A DNA stretch of 64,000 bases. Origin: Tenacibaculum pacificus. Lineage in GTDB: Bacteria; Bacteroidota; Bacteroidia; Flavobacteriales; Flavobacteriaceae. Below the pieces are notes generated by a model, which saw only the letters and a program-made list of their open reading frames with translations, was not told where the DNA came from and searched no databases. The position numbers and the translations under genes were made by a program. Positions 16,211-26,055 of the stretch are shown piece by piece (the stretch's first letter is position 1; each line of letters starts with the position of its first letter). The stretch lies in the NCBI RefSeq assembly GCF_027941775.1, contig NZ_CP115917.1:157001-221000 (forward strand). The letters run 5' to 3'.

Positions 16211-18676
16211 TTACAATTTAATTCCGAAAACTATTCTATTTTCAGATTTTCCGTTAAAATTAGACTTAGCAAAATCGACACGTAAAAAACGCCACTTCCC
16301 AAAACCGATGTTATCCAAACCAATAGCAAATTCAGAATAAGGTTTGTTTTCAGCTGTAAATAATCCTTTTGCACCAGTAACTAAATGGAAATTTAATTTA
16401 TTAATTAATGGAATTTTAGTTAGTAAAGCACCTTTAAAATTATATTCTCCATGAAGTTCTCCATATTTATCATTAGTACTTAATTGATAATAAGGTAGCA
16501 TATAAAAGTTATCTAAATAATTATCTTTTGGAGCAATTAACAAACGATTTCCATTAAAATGAACATAATCTATAAACGGAATATCTTTTTTCTTTAAAAA
16601 TATGCCTCCTTTAGCTTTATATTTAAATTCTCCCCAATTACTTAAATTCATTTTTTGAGTTAATTGAGAATAGAATATATCAGAATTTAATGTAGTATTT
16701 CCTGAACCAAAATTTTTAGTATATCCGACAAATAAAGTAGGATATTTATTAGTTCCTATATTATATTTTCCATCAGGATATGACATATATTTTTGATCGA
16801 AATTAATATTTGCACCTAACTTAAGTGACCACATATGATGCGGTGTAAATGAACTTGTAAAATTTGTAGGTTCTTGCGGATTGTTAGCTGTATAATTAAC
16901 ATCATTTTTAGAAAACATAACATAATCGGTTGTATTAAATAAAGGTTTTCTATCTGCGTATTCTAAGGAAGAATAGAAACGAATACCATTATTTACTTCT
17001 TCTGAAAAAGCAATTTTGGCAAATGTTTTTTCATAAATTTTCATATAATTTCTTTTAAAATAAGTGCTGCTAATTGTATTCCATAATCTTGAAATAGGTT
17101 TTTTAGCATTAAATTGCGAAGTAGTAATACCTCCCGAAGCAGTTAAAATAGGTTTATTTGTATTGTTCCATCTGTAAAAAAAGTTTGCTGTTGGTCTTAA
17201 TTTTTTATCAGAAAAACCATAATTTATTTTTGTACCAATATTAAATCGTTCTCCTTTTTTGTTGACTGTTTTAGAATATTTAATTCCAATAGATGAATTC
17301 CATCCTTGTACCGTGTTAAAGTTTAAATCTTCAATAGGGGAAGAAATATCGATATTCCATTTGTCATAGGTATTATCATAAGAATATCCTGAAATAATAT
17401 TTATAAGATTAAAATTATTATGTTTTGTATCTGTAGAATCTAAATATTTTTTTGAACTTCGGATACTTTTAATGCTGTCTTTTAATTTGTAATCTGCATT
17501 TTCTTCGGATGTTAAACTTACTGGACGAATTTTATTCCAATATAAACTATCTTTTTCGGTGGCATTTTCAGCAAAAGATAAAACTTCATTACCAAATGAT
17601 TTTTTAGTGAAATTAGGGGTGAAATTATAATTTGAATATGCTGCAGAAAAGCGTCCATTAAAATTAAAACCAAAAATACCAGCTTTAAAATCGATTGTTT
17701 GTGTAACAGGAATCCAAACGTTGTTTTTTAGCGAATAATTATAACTTTGTTTGATGAGTAAAGTATCAATCATAGGTGTATTTGCTTGTGCACCTGTAAC
17801 GAAAACATCAGTTCCGTAAATAGCCCAATCGTCTTCGGATATATAAATAAATCCGCTAAAAACACGATCATTTTTTCTCTTCGGAAGTAATTTTATTTTA
17901 CTGATTAGTTTTTTGTTTTTATCATAAAAACTTCCAGTTAATTGATACTTGTAATAATTAAATGCTTCGTTCGCAATTGGCGAAATCATTTGAGCATCTG
18001 CTAAATTAAAAGAGTTTTTATAAAAGTTAAAGTCAACTTCTTTAGCTTGATTAAAACTAATTCCGTTATTACTTCCCGAAACTTTAGAAGCAATAATATG
18101 TTCTTTAAAATTGGTTGGTTTTTTCTGATATGAAATTTTAGAAATGGTTTCTGAAAGATATACAATTCCACTTCTTGTAGAATCTAAACCACCGCCCATA
18201 TCATCAATTTTATTACCTAGAAATTTTTTGGGAAGGTTTTTTACTTTAAATAATCCACGAGAATAAAAGTCGGCAGTATATTGAGAAAATTTAGCGGTAT
18301 TTTTCTTTTTAGAAGCAATTACATTTCTAATAATTTTATTTGCAGGATTTTCTTTAGATGAAATTAAAACTTCATCTAAAGTAACTTTTTCTTCAGAAAG
18401 TGTAGTGTTTAAAATAAAAGGAAACTTGGTAATAGTAATATTTTTTGTTACTGTTTTGTATCCTAAAAGCTGAAAAATAACGGTGTATTCTCCTTTTTTA
18501 TTTACTGATAATTCATAATCACCATTATTATTTGTGGTAGTTCCTGTAATTGTATTTTCTAAATAAATACTAACAAAAGATAAAGGTTGATTATTTGTAT
18601 CGATAACTTTTCCTTTAATTTGAGCAATAGCGATATTAGTAAATACTACAAATAATAGTGTAATTAATCTTTTCAA
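16211..18676 (-). CDS. DUF5686 family outer membrane protein with carboxypeptidase-like domain
   Basis: 821 residues. Signal peptide at residues 1-18 (MKRLITLLFVVFTNIAIA), then a carboxypeptidase regulatory-like domain, about residues 20-100 (IKGKVIDTNNQPLSFVSIYL). The following region, with NPANKIIRNVIASKKKN, FYSRGLFKV and GIVYLSETISK, is characteristic of DUF5686. The C-terminal half is beta-barrel-like with a BamA/Omp85-type look, ending NRIVFGIKL. These proteins are widespread in Flavobacteriia and their role is unknown; they are not TonB-dependent receptors because no plug is present. A -7 element lies 15 bases upstream. Confidence 0.85.
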   Translation of the reverse strand: MKRLITLLFVVFTNIAIAQIKGKVIDTNNQPLSFVSIYLENTITGTTTNNNGDYELSVNKKGEYTVIFQLLGYKTVTKNITITKFPFILNTTLSEEKVTLDEVLISSKENPANKIIRNVIASKKKNTAKFSQYTADFYSRGLFKVKNLPKKFLGNKIDDMGGGLDSTRSGIVYLSETISKISYQKKPTNFKEHIIASKVSGSNNGISFNQAKEVDFNFYKNSFNLADAQMISPIANEAFNYYKYQLTGSFYDKNKKLISKIKLLPKRKNDRVFSGFIYISEDDWAIYGTDVFVTGAQANTPMIDTLLIKQSYNYSLKNNVWIPVTQTIDFKAGIFGFNFNGRFSAAYSNYNFTPNFTKKSFGNEVLSFAENATEKDSLYWNKIRPVSLTSEENADYKLKDSIKSIRSSKKYLDSTDTKHNNFNLINIISGYSYDNTYDKWNIDISSPIEDLNFNTVQGWNSSIGIKYSKTVNKKGERFNIGTKINYGFSDKKLRPTANFFYRWNNTNKPILTASGGITTSQFNAKKPISRLWNTISSTYFKRNYMKIYEKTFAKIAFSEEVNNGIRFYSSLEYADRKPLFNTTDYVMFSKNDVNYTANNPQEPTNFTSSFTPHHMWSLKLGANINFDQKYMSYPDGKYNIGTNKYPTLFVGYTKNFGSGNTTLNSDIFYSQLTQKMNLSNWGEFKYKAKGGIFLKKKDIPFIDYVHFNGNRLLIAPKDNYLDNFYMLPYYQLSTNDKYGELHGEYNFKGALLTKIPLINKLNFHLVTGAKGLFTAENKPYSEFAIGLDNIGFGKWRFLRVDFAKSNFNGKSENRIVFGIKL

Positions 18677-18690
18677 TGTTTTTTACTACA

Positions 18691-18698
18691 AACATAAA
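18691..18698 (-). promoter_or_regulatory. -7 promoter element for the DUF5686 gene
   Basis: TATGTTTG on the minus strand, exact TAnnTTTG match, 15 bases before the ATG at 18676, implying a very short 5' leader. Confidence 0.5.
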
Positions 18699-18733
18699 AA
18701 AACAGGTTTCAACTAACTGTTAAAACCTGTTAA
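18699..18733 (-). terminator. Rho-independent terminator after the AsmA-family gene
   Basis: On the minus strand: AACAGGTTT ... AAACCTGTT followed by T residues, 43 bases after the AsmA-family stop. It abuts the promoter of the next gene. Confidence 0.75.
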
Positions 18734-18775
18734 ATATTTTATTTAGAGTGTTTAAGGTCTAAAGTCAATGTTTTA

Positions 18776-21412
18776 TTATTTCTTCTTTTTTCCAAATAAT
18801 CCGCCTAAAACATCTGTTACTTTTTTAACTGTTTCTGTTGTTTTTTCTTTTTTAGTGGTGGTGGTTTTGGTTGAATCTGTTTTTTTATTACCTAATAAAT
18901 TATTAATTGTATTAACGGTATTTCCAGTTTTATTTCCTGATATTTTACCAATTGCATTGTTAATTAAATTGTCTTTTTGCTGTTGAATTAATTTTTGACT
19001 CAATTTAGTTACTGATGATGATAAATCTGTTTTTACAGCAGGATTTTTCATATTTCCTGTAATATTAGCGGTAACAGGTACAGTTGTATTTTGGTCTTTT
19101 GCACTTACTTTAGAAAGCAATCCTTGAACTTCGCTTCCTAAATATTTAGCAGGTACATCTAAAGTTACGTTATAATTCATCTTTTGATCAAAACTATGAC
19201 TTCCGCCAACATTTATATTGATGTCTTTATATTTTAACTTAAATGGTTTTACAGATACTTGTCCTTTATCAAAAGATAATTTTGTTTTAATATCAGATAA
19301 ATCTAATTTACTTAAATCGATAAAAGATAATTTATTGTTTAATAAACTTAAAGCTTTACTATTTTTAGGTTCAATTTTAGTACTTAATAATTCCGCTAAA
19401 GCTTTTCCTGAAACAGATGATAAATCAGGAGTAAAATCACTGTTTAAATTCCCTGATAAATTAATGTCAGAATTTAATTTTCCGTTTAAAGCGGTTGCAA
19501 TTGGGCTAATCGATTTTAATAAATCTAAACCGTTAAAAGATTCTGAAATATCAAAAGATTTCATTCTTAAATTCATGTTGAAAACAGGTGTTTTTTCTTT
19601 GGTATTTACTTCACCGTTAAAAGAAATTTGACCTTTAAACATATTCGCATTTACATTTTGTAAAATTGCTTTTTCATCTTTTATTAATAAAGTTCCTTTT
19701 ACGTTTTTTAATGTTAAGTTGTCGTAATAAACTGTTTTTGAATCTGCTAAAATTTTACAATCTAAAAAAGCAGGAATTTTTAAAGAAGCAACAGGTTGTT
19801 CTTCTTGAGTAGTATTTTCTTCTTCTTTTTGATTATCATCAGTGCTTTCTTGCATAAAATCACTAATATGAAAAGCATTCGATTTTAAGTTAAAAGTTCC
19901 TTGTAGTTTTTTGTCAGCAAGTAAAAATCCTAATAAATTTTGAATATTTCCAGTAGCATTTAAATCACTTTTACCAGTAGTCGCATTAAATTTATTTAAG
20001 GTAATTGTAGCAGGAGTAAAACTTACTTTAGAGTTTTTGATATTAATAGAATTAACGATGTCTTTAGAAGCATATACAAAATCGTTTAGTTCAATGTTTC
20101 CATTGTTTTTAATACGATTTAAGGTGTTGTTTTCAATTGCTTTTAAATCGAATTTGGTATGTAAATTAGCTTTTAAAATCCCTTGTAATTCATTTTCTAA
20201 ATCAACAGGATATGCTTTGTTGATGTTCGCTAAATTTAAAGTTCCGTTTAATTTAGCATCAATAGTTGGGTTGGTTGTAATATTGTAGGCTTTTCCGCTA
20301 CTAGAAAAAACATCTTCATCAATTTTAAAAGATAACTTGTTAATATCAACAAATGTTTTATCAAGATAACCGCTTGTGTTTTTTAATTGTACATCGATAT
20401 TAATATCACGTACACTTTTAGGTAAATCAGGATATTTAAAAGAAGCATTGTTCGATTTAAGCCTGATATCTAAAAGCGGAATTGTGTTATTTGTAACAAG
20501 TCCTTTAACAGTTCCTGCAACACTAAAATCACCACTTGTTTTTACATTTTCAATACTTTTGGTATATGTTTCAGGTACTAATCCTAAAAAATTTTTAAAG
20601 TCTGATGAAGGCGTTTTAAAGTTAAGGTCTATTTCTTGATTATTTTCGTTTATTTGAACGTAACCATCAAAGATTAAAGGTAAATTATTAAGTTTAGCTT
20701 CGTTTTTTAAGAATGAAAATTTGCTATTAACTAAGTCCATTCCTAAAATAGCATCTAAAGTTATTTTTTGATTTTTAGCATATGAAGCGCCGTCCATTTC
20801 AAAAGAAACTAATGTTGATGTACTCGTGTTTAATTCTGAATTAGTTTGAGAAAAATCGCCACTTCCGCTATGATTAAAATCAGTTAATTGTACTTTTAAC
20901 TTTCCTTTTTTATCATGATATTTTATCAAGGCATTATTAATTGCATACGAATTTATAGAAAGCCCGAAATTAGAAGGAGTTTCATCCGTATTTTCAATTT
21001 TTACATCTGAAGGTTTTGCAATATCATAATTTGCAATTCCTATTTCATTGACTAAAACATTAACGTTTGGATCATCAATAGAAAAAGATTGAATATTCAG
21101 TTGCTCTGAAGTTTTTTTGAATAACTCGGTAAGTTTTAATTCTAAGTTAATTTCTTTAGCAAATAATAAAGTGTCTCCTTTAAAAGGTTTTCCGTTGATA
21201 ATTGAAACATCAGAAAGTTGTAAAGATGCATTCGGAAAATCTCTTAATAAACTAAGGTTTGCATCTGAAAAATCTAATTGTGCAGTAATGTTATTGTTAA
21301 CTGTTTTTTTAACTAGATTAATAATTTTATCTTGAAATAAAAACGGTGTTAAAATTAGTATCATTAACAAAGTAACAAATATGGTTAACAGTATTTTATA
21401 TATTTTTTTCAT
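18776..21412 (-). CDS. AsmA-family protein
   Basis: 878 residues. One N-terminal membrane anchor (about residues 5-27) is followed by a long repetitive beta-rich region with the features of AsmA/TamB-like proteins: ANLSLLRDFPNASLQLSDVSI near residue 52 and many short strands of alternating hydrophobicity. Such proteins form hydrophobic grooves in the envelope and are linked to phospholipid transport and outer membrane protein assembly. A Glu/Gln-rich linker (near residue 525) and a Lys/Thr-rich C-terminal tail ending LGGLFGKKKK are visible. The tail is low complexity and may be variable. It is a single-gene unit with its own terminator. Confidence 0.85.
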   Translation of the reverse strand: MKKIYKILLTIFVTLLMILILTPFLFQDKIINLVKKTVNNNITAQLDFSDANLSLLRDFPNASLQLSDVSIINGKPFKGDTLLFAKEINLELKLTELFKKTSEQLNIQSFSIDDPNVNVLVNEIGIANYDIAKPSDVKIENTDETPSNFGLSINSYAINNALIKYHDKKGKLKVQLTDFNHSGSGDFSQTNSELNTSTSTLVSFEMDGASYAKNQKITLDAILGMDLVNSKFSFLKNEAKLNNLPLIFDGYVQINENNQEIDLNFKTPSSDFKNFLGLVPETYTKSIENVKTSGDFSVAGTVKGLVTNNTIPLLDIRLKSNNASFKYPDLPKSVRDINIDVQLKNTSGYLDKTFVDINKLSFKIDEDVFSSSGKAYNITTNPTIDAKLNGTLNLANINKAYPVDLENELQGILKANLHTKFDLKAIENNTLNRIKNNGNIELNDFVYASKDIVNSINIKNSKVSFTPATITLNKFNATTGKSDLNATGNIQNLLGFLLADKKLQGTFNLKSNAFHISDFMQESTDDNQKEEENTTQEEQPVASLKIPAFLDCKILADSKTVYYDNLTLKNVKGTLLIKDEKAILQNVNANMFKGQISFNGEVNTKEKTPVFNMNLRMKSFDISESFNGLDLLKSISPIATALNGKLNSDINLSGNLNSDFTPDLSSVSGKALAELLSTKIEPKNSKALSLLNNKLSFIDLSKLDLSDIKTKLSFDKGQVSVKPFKLKYKDININVGGSHSFDQKMNYNVTLDVPAKYLGSEVQGLLSKVSAKDQNTTVPVTANITGNMKNPAVKTDLSSSVTKLSQKLIQQQKDNLINNAIGKISGNKTGNTVNTINNLLGNKKTDSTKTTTTKKEKTTETVKKVTDVLGGLFGKKKK

Positions 21413-21530
21413 GAATAATAAATTATTTAGAATGTTATTATAGTTTGCTAAGTTCTGTAATTATTTGTTAAGGAAAAGATAATAAATTATAACTTTTATA
21501 TTTTTTAGATAGAAGAAATTAAATTGTAAA

Positions 21531-21568
21531 AAAAAAAGTTATCTGATTTTTATTTCAGATAACTTTTT
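21531..21568 (-). terminator. Rho-independent terminator after the first PAS gene
   Basis: On the minus strand: AAAAAAGTTATCTGA, loop, TCAGATAACTTTTTT and further T, 12 bases past the PAS gene stop. Confidence 0.88.
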
Positions 21569-21579
21569 TGAGTTGTTTT

Positions 21580-22224
21580 TTATAGAAAATCACCAAAGAA
21601 AAACCAATTTAATCCTTTTTTAATTTTACCTTTTCCATTTTCTTCTAGTTTTGGATTAGCATCTATTTGTTGTTGTTTTTCCATTTTTAAAGATTCTTCG
21701 GTAAATAAATCAACTACAAAATCATCGTAATTTTTACCAATTTCTTCTTTTAAATATGCATCAAAATATAACTCACTTGCTGCTTCACCTTTTACTTTTT
21801 CAATATTTAAAAGAGTTTCATATAGTGGTTTTATCTTTTCGATAACACTATTTGGTACTGCTTTTCTACGACCAGTATAACCAGTAACATTTCCTTTTTC
21901 ATCTTTATCAATTGTAAAATCGGTAATAACCCAATAATATCTACCTGTTCTGGTAAGGTTTTTAACAATTGCATGAAAATTATTTTTATTTTTTAAGTTA
22001 TCCCATAATACTTTAAAAACAACCTTAGGCATATCTGGGTGTCTGATAATACTATGTGGTTCACCAATTAATTCTATTTTATTATACTCTGAAACTGTTT
22101 CAAAAGTATCATTCATATAAAGAATTGTACCAGAAGCATCCGTTTTACTACTAATGGTTTGTGTTTTGTTCCATTTTATTTCTTCATCAATAATTTGTTG
22201 TGGACGTAGGGGATTTTTTATCAT
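21580..22224 (-). CDS. Single-PAS-domain protein, Aer-like (copy 1 of a tandem pair)
   Basis: 214 residues. One PAS domain at about residues 15-125, with the block ELIGEPHSIIRHPDMP and GRYYWVITDFTI that is typical of the FAD-binding PAS of the aerotaxis sensor Aer. There is no HAMP, kinase, GGDEF or methyl-accepting domain after it. Instead the chain continues as a short helical region and ends GLNWFFFGDFL. That ending is shared exactly with the neighbouring paralogue, so it must matter; an amphipathic aromatic tail could dock on a membrane or partner. It has its own promoter and terminator. The function as a redox or oxygen sensor is inferred from the PAS type only. Confidence 0.82.
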   Translation of the reverse strand: MIKNPLRPQQIIDEEIKWNKTQTISSKTDASGTILYMNDTFETVSEYNKIELIGEPHSIIRHPDMPKVVFKVLWDNLKNKNNFHAIVKNLTRTGRYYWVITDFTIDKDEKGNVTGYTGRRKAVPNSVIEKIKPLYETLLNIEKVKGEAASELYFDAYLKEEIGKNYDDFVVDLFTEESLKMEKQQQIDANPKLEENGKGKIKKGLNWFFFGDFL

Positions 22225-22246
22225 AAAGTTTTAGCTTTTAAAGCTG

Positions 22247-22254
22247 CAAAATTA
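22247..22254 (-). promoter_or_regulatory. -7 promoter element for PAS gene copy 1
   Basis: TAATTTTG on the minus strand, exact TAnnTTTG match, 23 bases before the ATG at 22224. Confidence 0.55.
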
Positions 22255-22298
22255 TAACATTCTCTTAATATAATAGTGTTAAAATAGTTTAATAATTA

Positions 22299-22330
22299 GA
22301 AAGGCTATCTATTTTATTTAAATAACCTTT
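22299..22330 (-). terminator. Probable terminator after PAS gene copy 2
   Basis: Stem AAAGGTTAT / ATAGCCTTT (one G-U pair) on the minus strand, 16 bases after the copy 2 stop. The T tail on this strand is weak. Confidence 0.4.
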
Positions 22331-22345
22331 TTTTATGTTGTTGAT

Positions 22346-22978
22346 TTACAAGAAGTCACCAAAGAAAAACCAATTTAGTCCTTTTTTGAATTTATTTTCT
22401 TCTTCAACAGCAACTTCAATTTTAGGTTCGTTGGAAGTAGCTAGTTGTTTCTTTTTTGCATTTTTTAGAGATTCTTCTTCAAATAAAGAAACAACAAATT
22501 CATCGTAGCTTTTACCTGCTTCTTCTTTTAAAAAACCTTCAAAATATAATTCACTTACTTTTTCACCTTTTAGTTTTTCTATTTCTAAAAGTGTTTTATA
22601 TAAAGGTTCAATTTTTTCAATAACACTGTTTGGTACTGCTTTTCTACGACCTGTATATCCAATAATTTTTCCATCATCATCTTTATCAATCGTAAAATCG
22701 GTAATAACCCAATAATATCTACCTGTTTTTGTTAAGTTTTTAACAATTGCATGATAATTTTTTCCTTTTTTTAAGGCATCCCACAAGGCTTTGAAAGCTA
22801 CTTTTGGCATGTCTGGATGTCGAATAATATTATGAGGTTCACCTATTAATTCAATAGTACTGTACTCACAAGCTTCTGTAAAAGCTGTATTTGCGTAAAG
22901 AATAGTTCCGTGAATATCTGTTTTACTAACAATTGTTTGGGTTTTATCCCATTTTACTTCTTCATTGATTATTTGCAT
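22346..22978 (-). CDS. Single-PAS-domain protein, Aer-like (copy 2 of a tandem pair)
   Basis: 210 residues, clearly paralogous to the gene at 21580-22224: the same PAS core (ELIGEPHNIIRHPDMPK, GRYYWVITDFTIDKD, YTGRRKAVPNSVIEKI) and the same tail KKGLNWFFFGDFL, with a diverged linker just before it. Copy 1 has an extra MIKNPLRP start. As in copy 1, no output domain is attached, so the protein must act through a partner or be a stand-alone sensor. It is divergent from maeB. The inverted repeat at 23047-23070 lies in the shared upstream region. Confidence 0.82.
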   Translation of the reverse strand: MQIINEEVKWDKTQTIVSKTDIHGTILYANTAFTEACEYSTIELIGEPHNIIRHPDMPKVAFKALWDALKKGKNYHAIVKNLTKTGRYYWVITDFTIDKDDDGKIIGYTGRRKAVPNSVIEKIEPLYKTLLEIEKLKGEKVSELYFEGFLKEEAGKSYDEFVVSLFEEESLKNAKKKQLATSNEPKIEVAVEEENKFKKGLNWFFFGDFL

Positions 22979-23046
22979 CGGGGGAATTTTTATGGTTTAG
23001 TTTTAAATTTAATAGTTATTGCAAATTTCTTAAGTAAATTATTATT

Positions 23047-23070
23047 AAAACATGATTTTAGTCATGTTTT
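23047..23070. promoter_or_regulatory. Inverted repeat between PAS gene copy 2 and maeB
   Basis: AAAACATGA-6-TCATGTTTT, nine-base arms, in the divergent intergenic region and 26 bases upstream of the maeB -7 element. The position suits an operator, but nothing identifies a regulator. Confidence 0.35.
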
Positions 23071-23096
23071 AAATTTTAAACTAAATAACAAAAATG

Positions 23097-23104
23097 TATA
23101 TTTG
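23097..23104 (+). promoter_or_regulatory. -7 promoter element for maeB
   Basis: TATATTTG, exact TAnnTTTG match, 27 bases before the maeB ATG at 23132. Confidence 0.6.
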
Positions 23105-23131
23105 TGAGTTCAAACAAACAACAACGAACCT

Positions 23132-25414
23132 ATGAGTGATTCTAGAAAAAGACGTGAAGCTTTGTTATATCATGCCAAGCCAAAACCAGGAAAAATAGCA
23201 GTAGTACCTACTAAAAAATATGCAACACAACACGATTTAGCGTTAGCATATTCACCTGGGGTTGCAGAACCTTGTTTAGAAATAGCAAAAGATAAAAATA
23301 ATGTTTATAAATATACAGCGAAAGGAAATTTAGTAGCTGTTATATCTAACGGAACAGCTGTATTAGGGTTAGGAGATATAGGTCCTGAAGCCTCTAAGCC
23401 AGTAATGGAAGGAAAAGGATTGTTGTTTAAGATTTTTGCAGATATTGATGTTTTTGATATTGAAGTAGATGCTACTGATGTAGATAAATTTGTAGAAACC
23501 GTTAAAGCAATAGCACCAACTTTTGGAGGTATTAATTTAGAAGATATTAAAGCTCCTGAAGCTTTTGAAATAGAAAGAAGATTAATTGAGGAATTAGATA
23601 TTCCTGTAATGCATGATGATCAGCATGGTACTGCTATTATTTCAACAGCAGCTTTAAAAAATGCACTTGAAATTATAGGTAAAGATATTGCAGATGTAAA
23701 AATTGTAGTAAACGGAGCTGGAGCAGCAGCTATTTCTTGTACACGTTTATATTTAGCATTAGGTGCTAAAAGAGAAAACGTAGTAATGTGCGATAGTAAA
23801 GGTGTTATCAGAAAAGATAGAGGTAACTTAACTTCTCAAAAAGCAGAATTTGCAACAGATAATGATGTAAATACTTTAGAGGAAGCAATGCATAATGCCG
23901 ATGTTTTTATTGGTTTATCTAAAGGTGATGTAGTAACACCTGAAATGTTATTAGTAATGGCTAAAGATCCTATTGTTTTTGCAATGGCTAATCCAGATCC
24001 TGAAATTGAATATCAATTAGCTGTTGATACTCGTGATGATATTATTATGGCTACCGGAAGATCAGATCATCCTAATCAAGTAAATAATGTACTTGGATTT
24101 CCGTTTATTTTTAGAGGTGCTTTAGATGTTAGAGCAACCAAAATTAATGAAGAAATGAAAATGGCAGCTGTACATGCTTTAGCTGATTTAGCTAAAAAAT
24201 CAGTTCCTGAGCAAGTAAATATTGTGTACGATGAAGTAAGTCTTTCATTCGGTAGAGAATATATTATTCCTAAACCATTTGACCCGAGATTAATTTATGA
24301 AATTCCTCCAGCAATAGCAAAAGCTGCAATGAGTTCTGGCGTAGCGCAAGAGCCAATTACAGACTGGGATGCTTATAGAGAAGAGTTAATGGATAGGTCT
24401 GGTAGTGGAAATAAAGAAATAAGATTATTACATAACAGAGCAAAAAAAGATCCTAAACGCATTGTATTTGCTGAAGCAGATCATATAGATGTTTTAAAAG
24501 CAGCTCAACGAGTTTCTGATGAAAAAATAGGTATTCCTATTTTATTAGGTAGAAAAGAAGTTATTTTAGAATTAAAAGAAGAGCTTGGTTTTGATGCTGA
24601 GGTTGTTATTATTGATCCTAAAACAGATGAAGAAACAGATAGAAGAAACAGATATGCTGAGTTTTTCTGGAAAACAAGACAACGTAAAGGAATTACTTTC
24701 TTAGAAGCACAAAAGTGGATGCGTGAACGTAATTACTTTGCTGCAATGATGGTAAATACAGGTGAAGCGGATGCTTTAATTACTGGATACTCAAGGTCAT
24801 ACGCTTCTGTTGTAAAACCAATGTTAGAGTTAATCGAAAAAGACAAAGGTGTTACTAGAGTTGCAGCAACAAACATGATGCTTACCAAACAAGGACCAAT
24901 GTTTTTAGCTGATACTACAATTAATATAAATCCAACAGCAAAAGATTTAGCTAAAATAAGTCAGTTAACATCTGGTTTAGCAAAAATGTTTGGTATGACA
25001 CCACATATTGCAATGTTAGGTTTTTCTAATTTTGGATCATCAAAAGCTGAAAGTTCAGTAAAAATAAGGGAGGCAGTATCTTATATACACCGTAATCATC
25101 CAAATGTAATTGTAGATGGAGAGTTACAAGCAGATTTTGCTTTGAACCCTGAATTGTTAGCAAAAGAATTTCCTTTTTCTAAGTTGAATGGTAAAAGAGC
25201 AAATATTTTAATATTTCCGAATTTAGAATCGGCAAATATTACTTATAAATTAATGAAAGAGACTGAGGGTGTAGAATCTATCGGACCTATTTTATTAGGA
25301 ATGAGTAAGCCTGTACACATTTTACAATTAGGTGCAAGTGTAGATGAAATGGTTAATATGGCAGCCGTGGCAGTTGTAGATGCTCAAAATAAAGAAAGAA
25401 AAAATAAAATCTAA
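23132..25414 (+). CDS. maeB: NADP-dependent malic enzyme (MaeB type, with phosphotransacetylase-like domain)
   Basis: 760 residues, the length of the two-domain MaeB form. It decarboxylates malate to pyruvate, making NADPH. Residues about 1-420 are the malic enzyme: LAYSPGVAEPCL near residue 38, the metal-binding ... MHDDQHGTAII near residue 160, the nucleotide loop VVNGAGAAAISC near residue 192, and MANPDPEIEY near residue 286. Residues about 430-755 form the phosphotransacetylase-like domain (IVFAEADHIDVLKAA, LITGYSRSY, VDGELQADFALNP, ILIFPNLESANI), which in E. coli MaeB regulates activity, e.g. by acetyl-CoA, rather than catalysing. ruvA follows after 53 bases. Confidence 0.96.
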   Translation: MSDSRKRREALLYHAKPKPGKIAVVPTKKYATQHDLALAYSPGVAEPCLEIAKDKNNVYKYTAKGNLVAVISNGTAVLGLGDIGPEASKPVMEGKGLLFKIFADIDVFDIEVDATDVDKFVETVKAIAPTFGGINLEDIKAPEAFEIERRLIEELDIPVMHDDQHGTAIISTAALKNALEIIGKDIADVKIVVNGAGAAAISCTRLYLALGAKRENVVMCDSKGVIRKDRGNLTSQKAEFATDNDVNTLEEAMHNADVFIGLSKGDVVTPEMLLVMAKDPIVFAMANPDPEIEYQLAVDTRDDIIMATGRSDHPNQVNNVLGFPFIFRGALDVRATKINEEMKMAAVHALADLAKKSVPEQVNIVYDEVSLSFGREYIIPKPFDPRLIYEIPPAIAKAAMSSGVAQEPITDWDAYREELMDRSGSGNKEIRLLHNRAKKDPKRIVFAEADHIDVLKAAQRVSDEKIGIPILLGRKEVILELKEELGFDAEVVIIDPKTDEETDRRNRYAEFFWKTRQRKGITFLEAQKWMRERNYFAAMMVNTGEADALITGYSRSYASVVKPMLELIEKDKGVTRVAATNMMLTKQGPMFLADTTININPTAKDLAKISQLTSGLAKMFGMTPHIAMLGFSNFGSSKAESSVKIREAVSYIHRNHPNVIVDGELQADFALNPELLAKEFPFSKLNGKRANILIFPNLESANITYKLMKETEGVESIGPILLGMSKPVHILQLGASVDEMVNMAAVAVVDAQNKERKNKI

Positions 25415-25467
25415 AGACTTAATACTAAATAATTTGTCTACTTTTAGACATGTTAAAATTCAATTAA

Positions 25468-26049
25468 ATGATAACACAAATAAAAGGTAAACTTGTAGAA
25501 AAAAGTCCTACAAATGTGGTAATTGACTGTAATGGAGTAGGCTACTTATTGCATATTTCTTTACAAACTTATTCGTTATTACCTGCGGATGAAAATGTGT
25601 TGTTATATACTCATTTATCTATTCGTGATGATGCGCATACTTTATATGGATTTTTTACTAAAGTAGAACGAGAAATATTTAGATTGCTTACTTCCGTTTC
25701 TGGAGTAGGACCAAGTATTGCCAGAACAATGTTATCATCAATGACATCCGAAGAAATACAACAAGCTATTGCTTCGGAAAATGTAAAAGCAATACAATCG
25801 GTTAAAGGAATCGGAATAAAAACAGCGCAACGTGTTATTGTTGATTTAAAAGATAAAATTGTAAAACTTTTTGATTTAGATGAAGTTTCAATTACTCAAA
25901 ACAATACAAACAAAGAAGAAGCGTTATCAGCTTTAGAAGTTCTTGGTTTTTTACGTAAACAAGCAGATAGAGTTATTGGAAATATACTAAAAGAAACACC
26001 TGATGCTAGTGTTGAAACACTAATAAAAAAGGCGTTGAAAAACTTATAA
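25468..26049 (+). CDS. ruvA: Holliday junction branch migration protein RuvA
   Basis: 193 residues. RuvA tetramers bind Holliday junctions and load the RuvB motor. The N-terminal OB fold shows MITQIKGKLVEKSPTNVVID and CNGVGYLLHIS. The two helix-hairpin-helix motifs are VSGVGPSIARTMLS near residue 74 and VKGIGIKTAQRVIVDL near residue 111. The C-terminal RuvB-contacting domain (ALSALEVLGFLRKQADRVI) is present. sprA begins six bases after the stop, so the two genes are translated from one message. Confidence 0.96.
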   Translation: MITQIKGKLVEKSPTNVVIDCNGVGYLLHISLQTYSLLPADENVLLYTHLSIRDDAHTLYGFFTKVEREIFRLLTSVSGVGPSIARTMLSSMTSEEIQQAIASENVKAIQSVKGIGIKTAQRVIVDLKDKIVKLFDLDEVSITQNNTNKEEALSALEVLGFLRKQADRVIGNILKETPDASVETLIKKALKNL

Positions 26050-26055
26050 AACGGA

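Noticed and set aside
23047..23070. Inverted repeat upstream of maeB as a terminator
   Set aside because: It lies between divergent genes, where no transcript should end; kept only as a possible operator.
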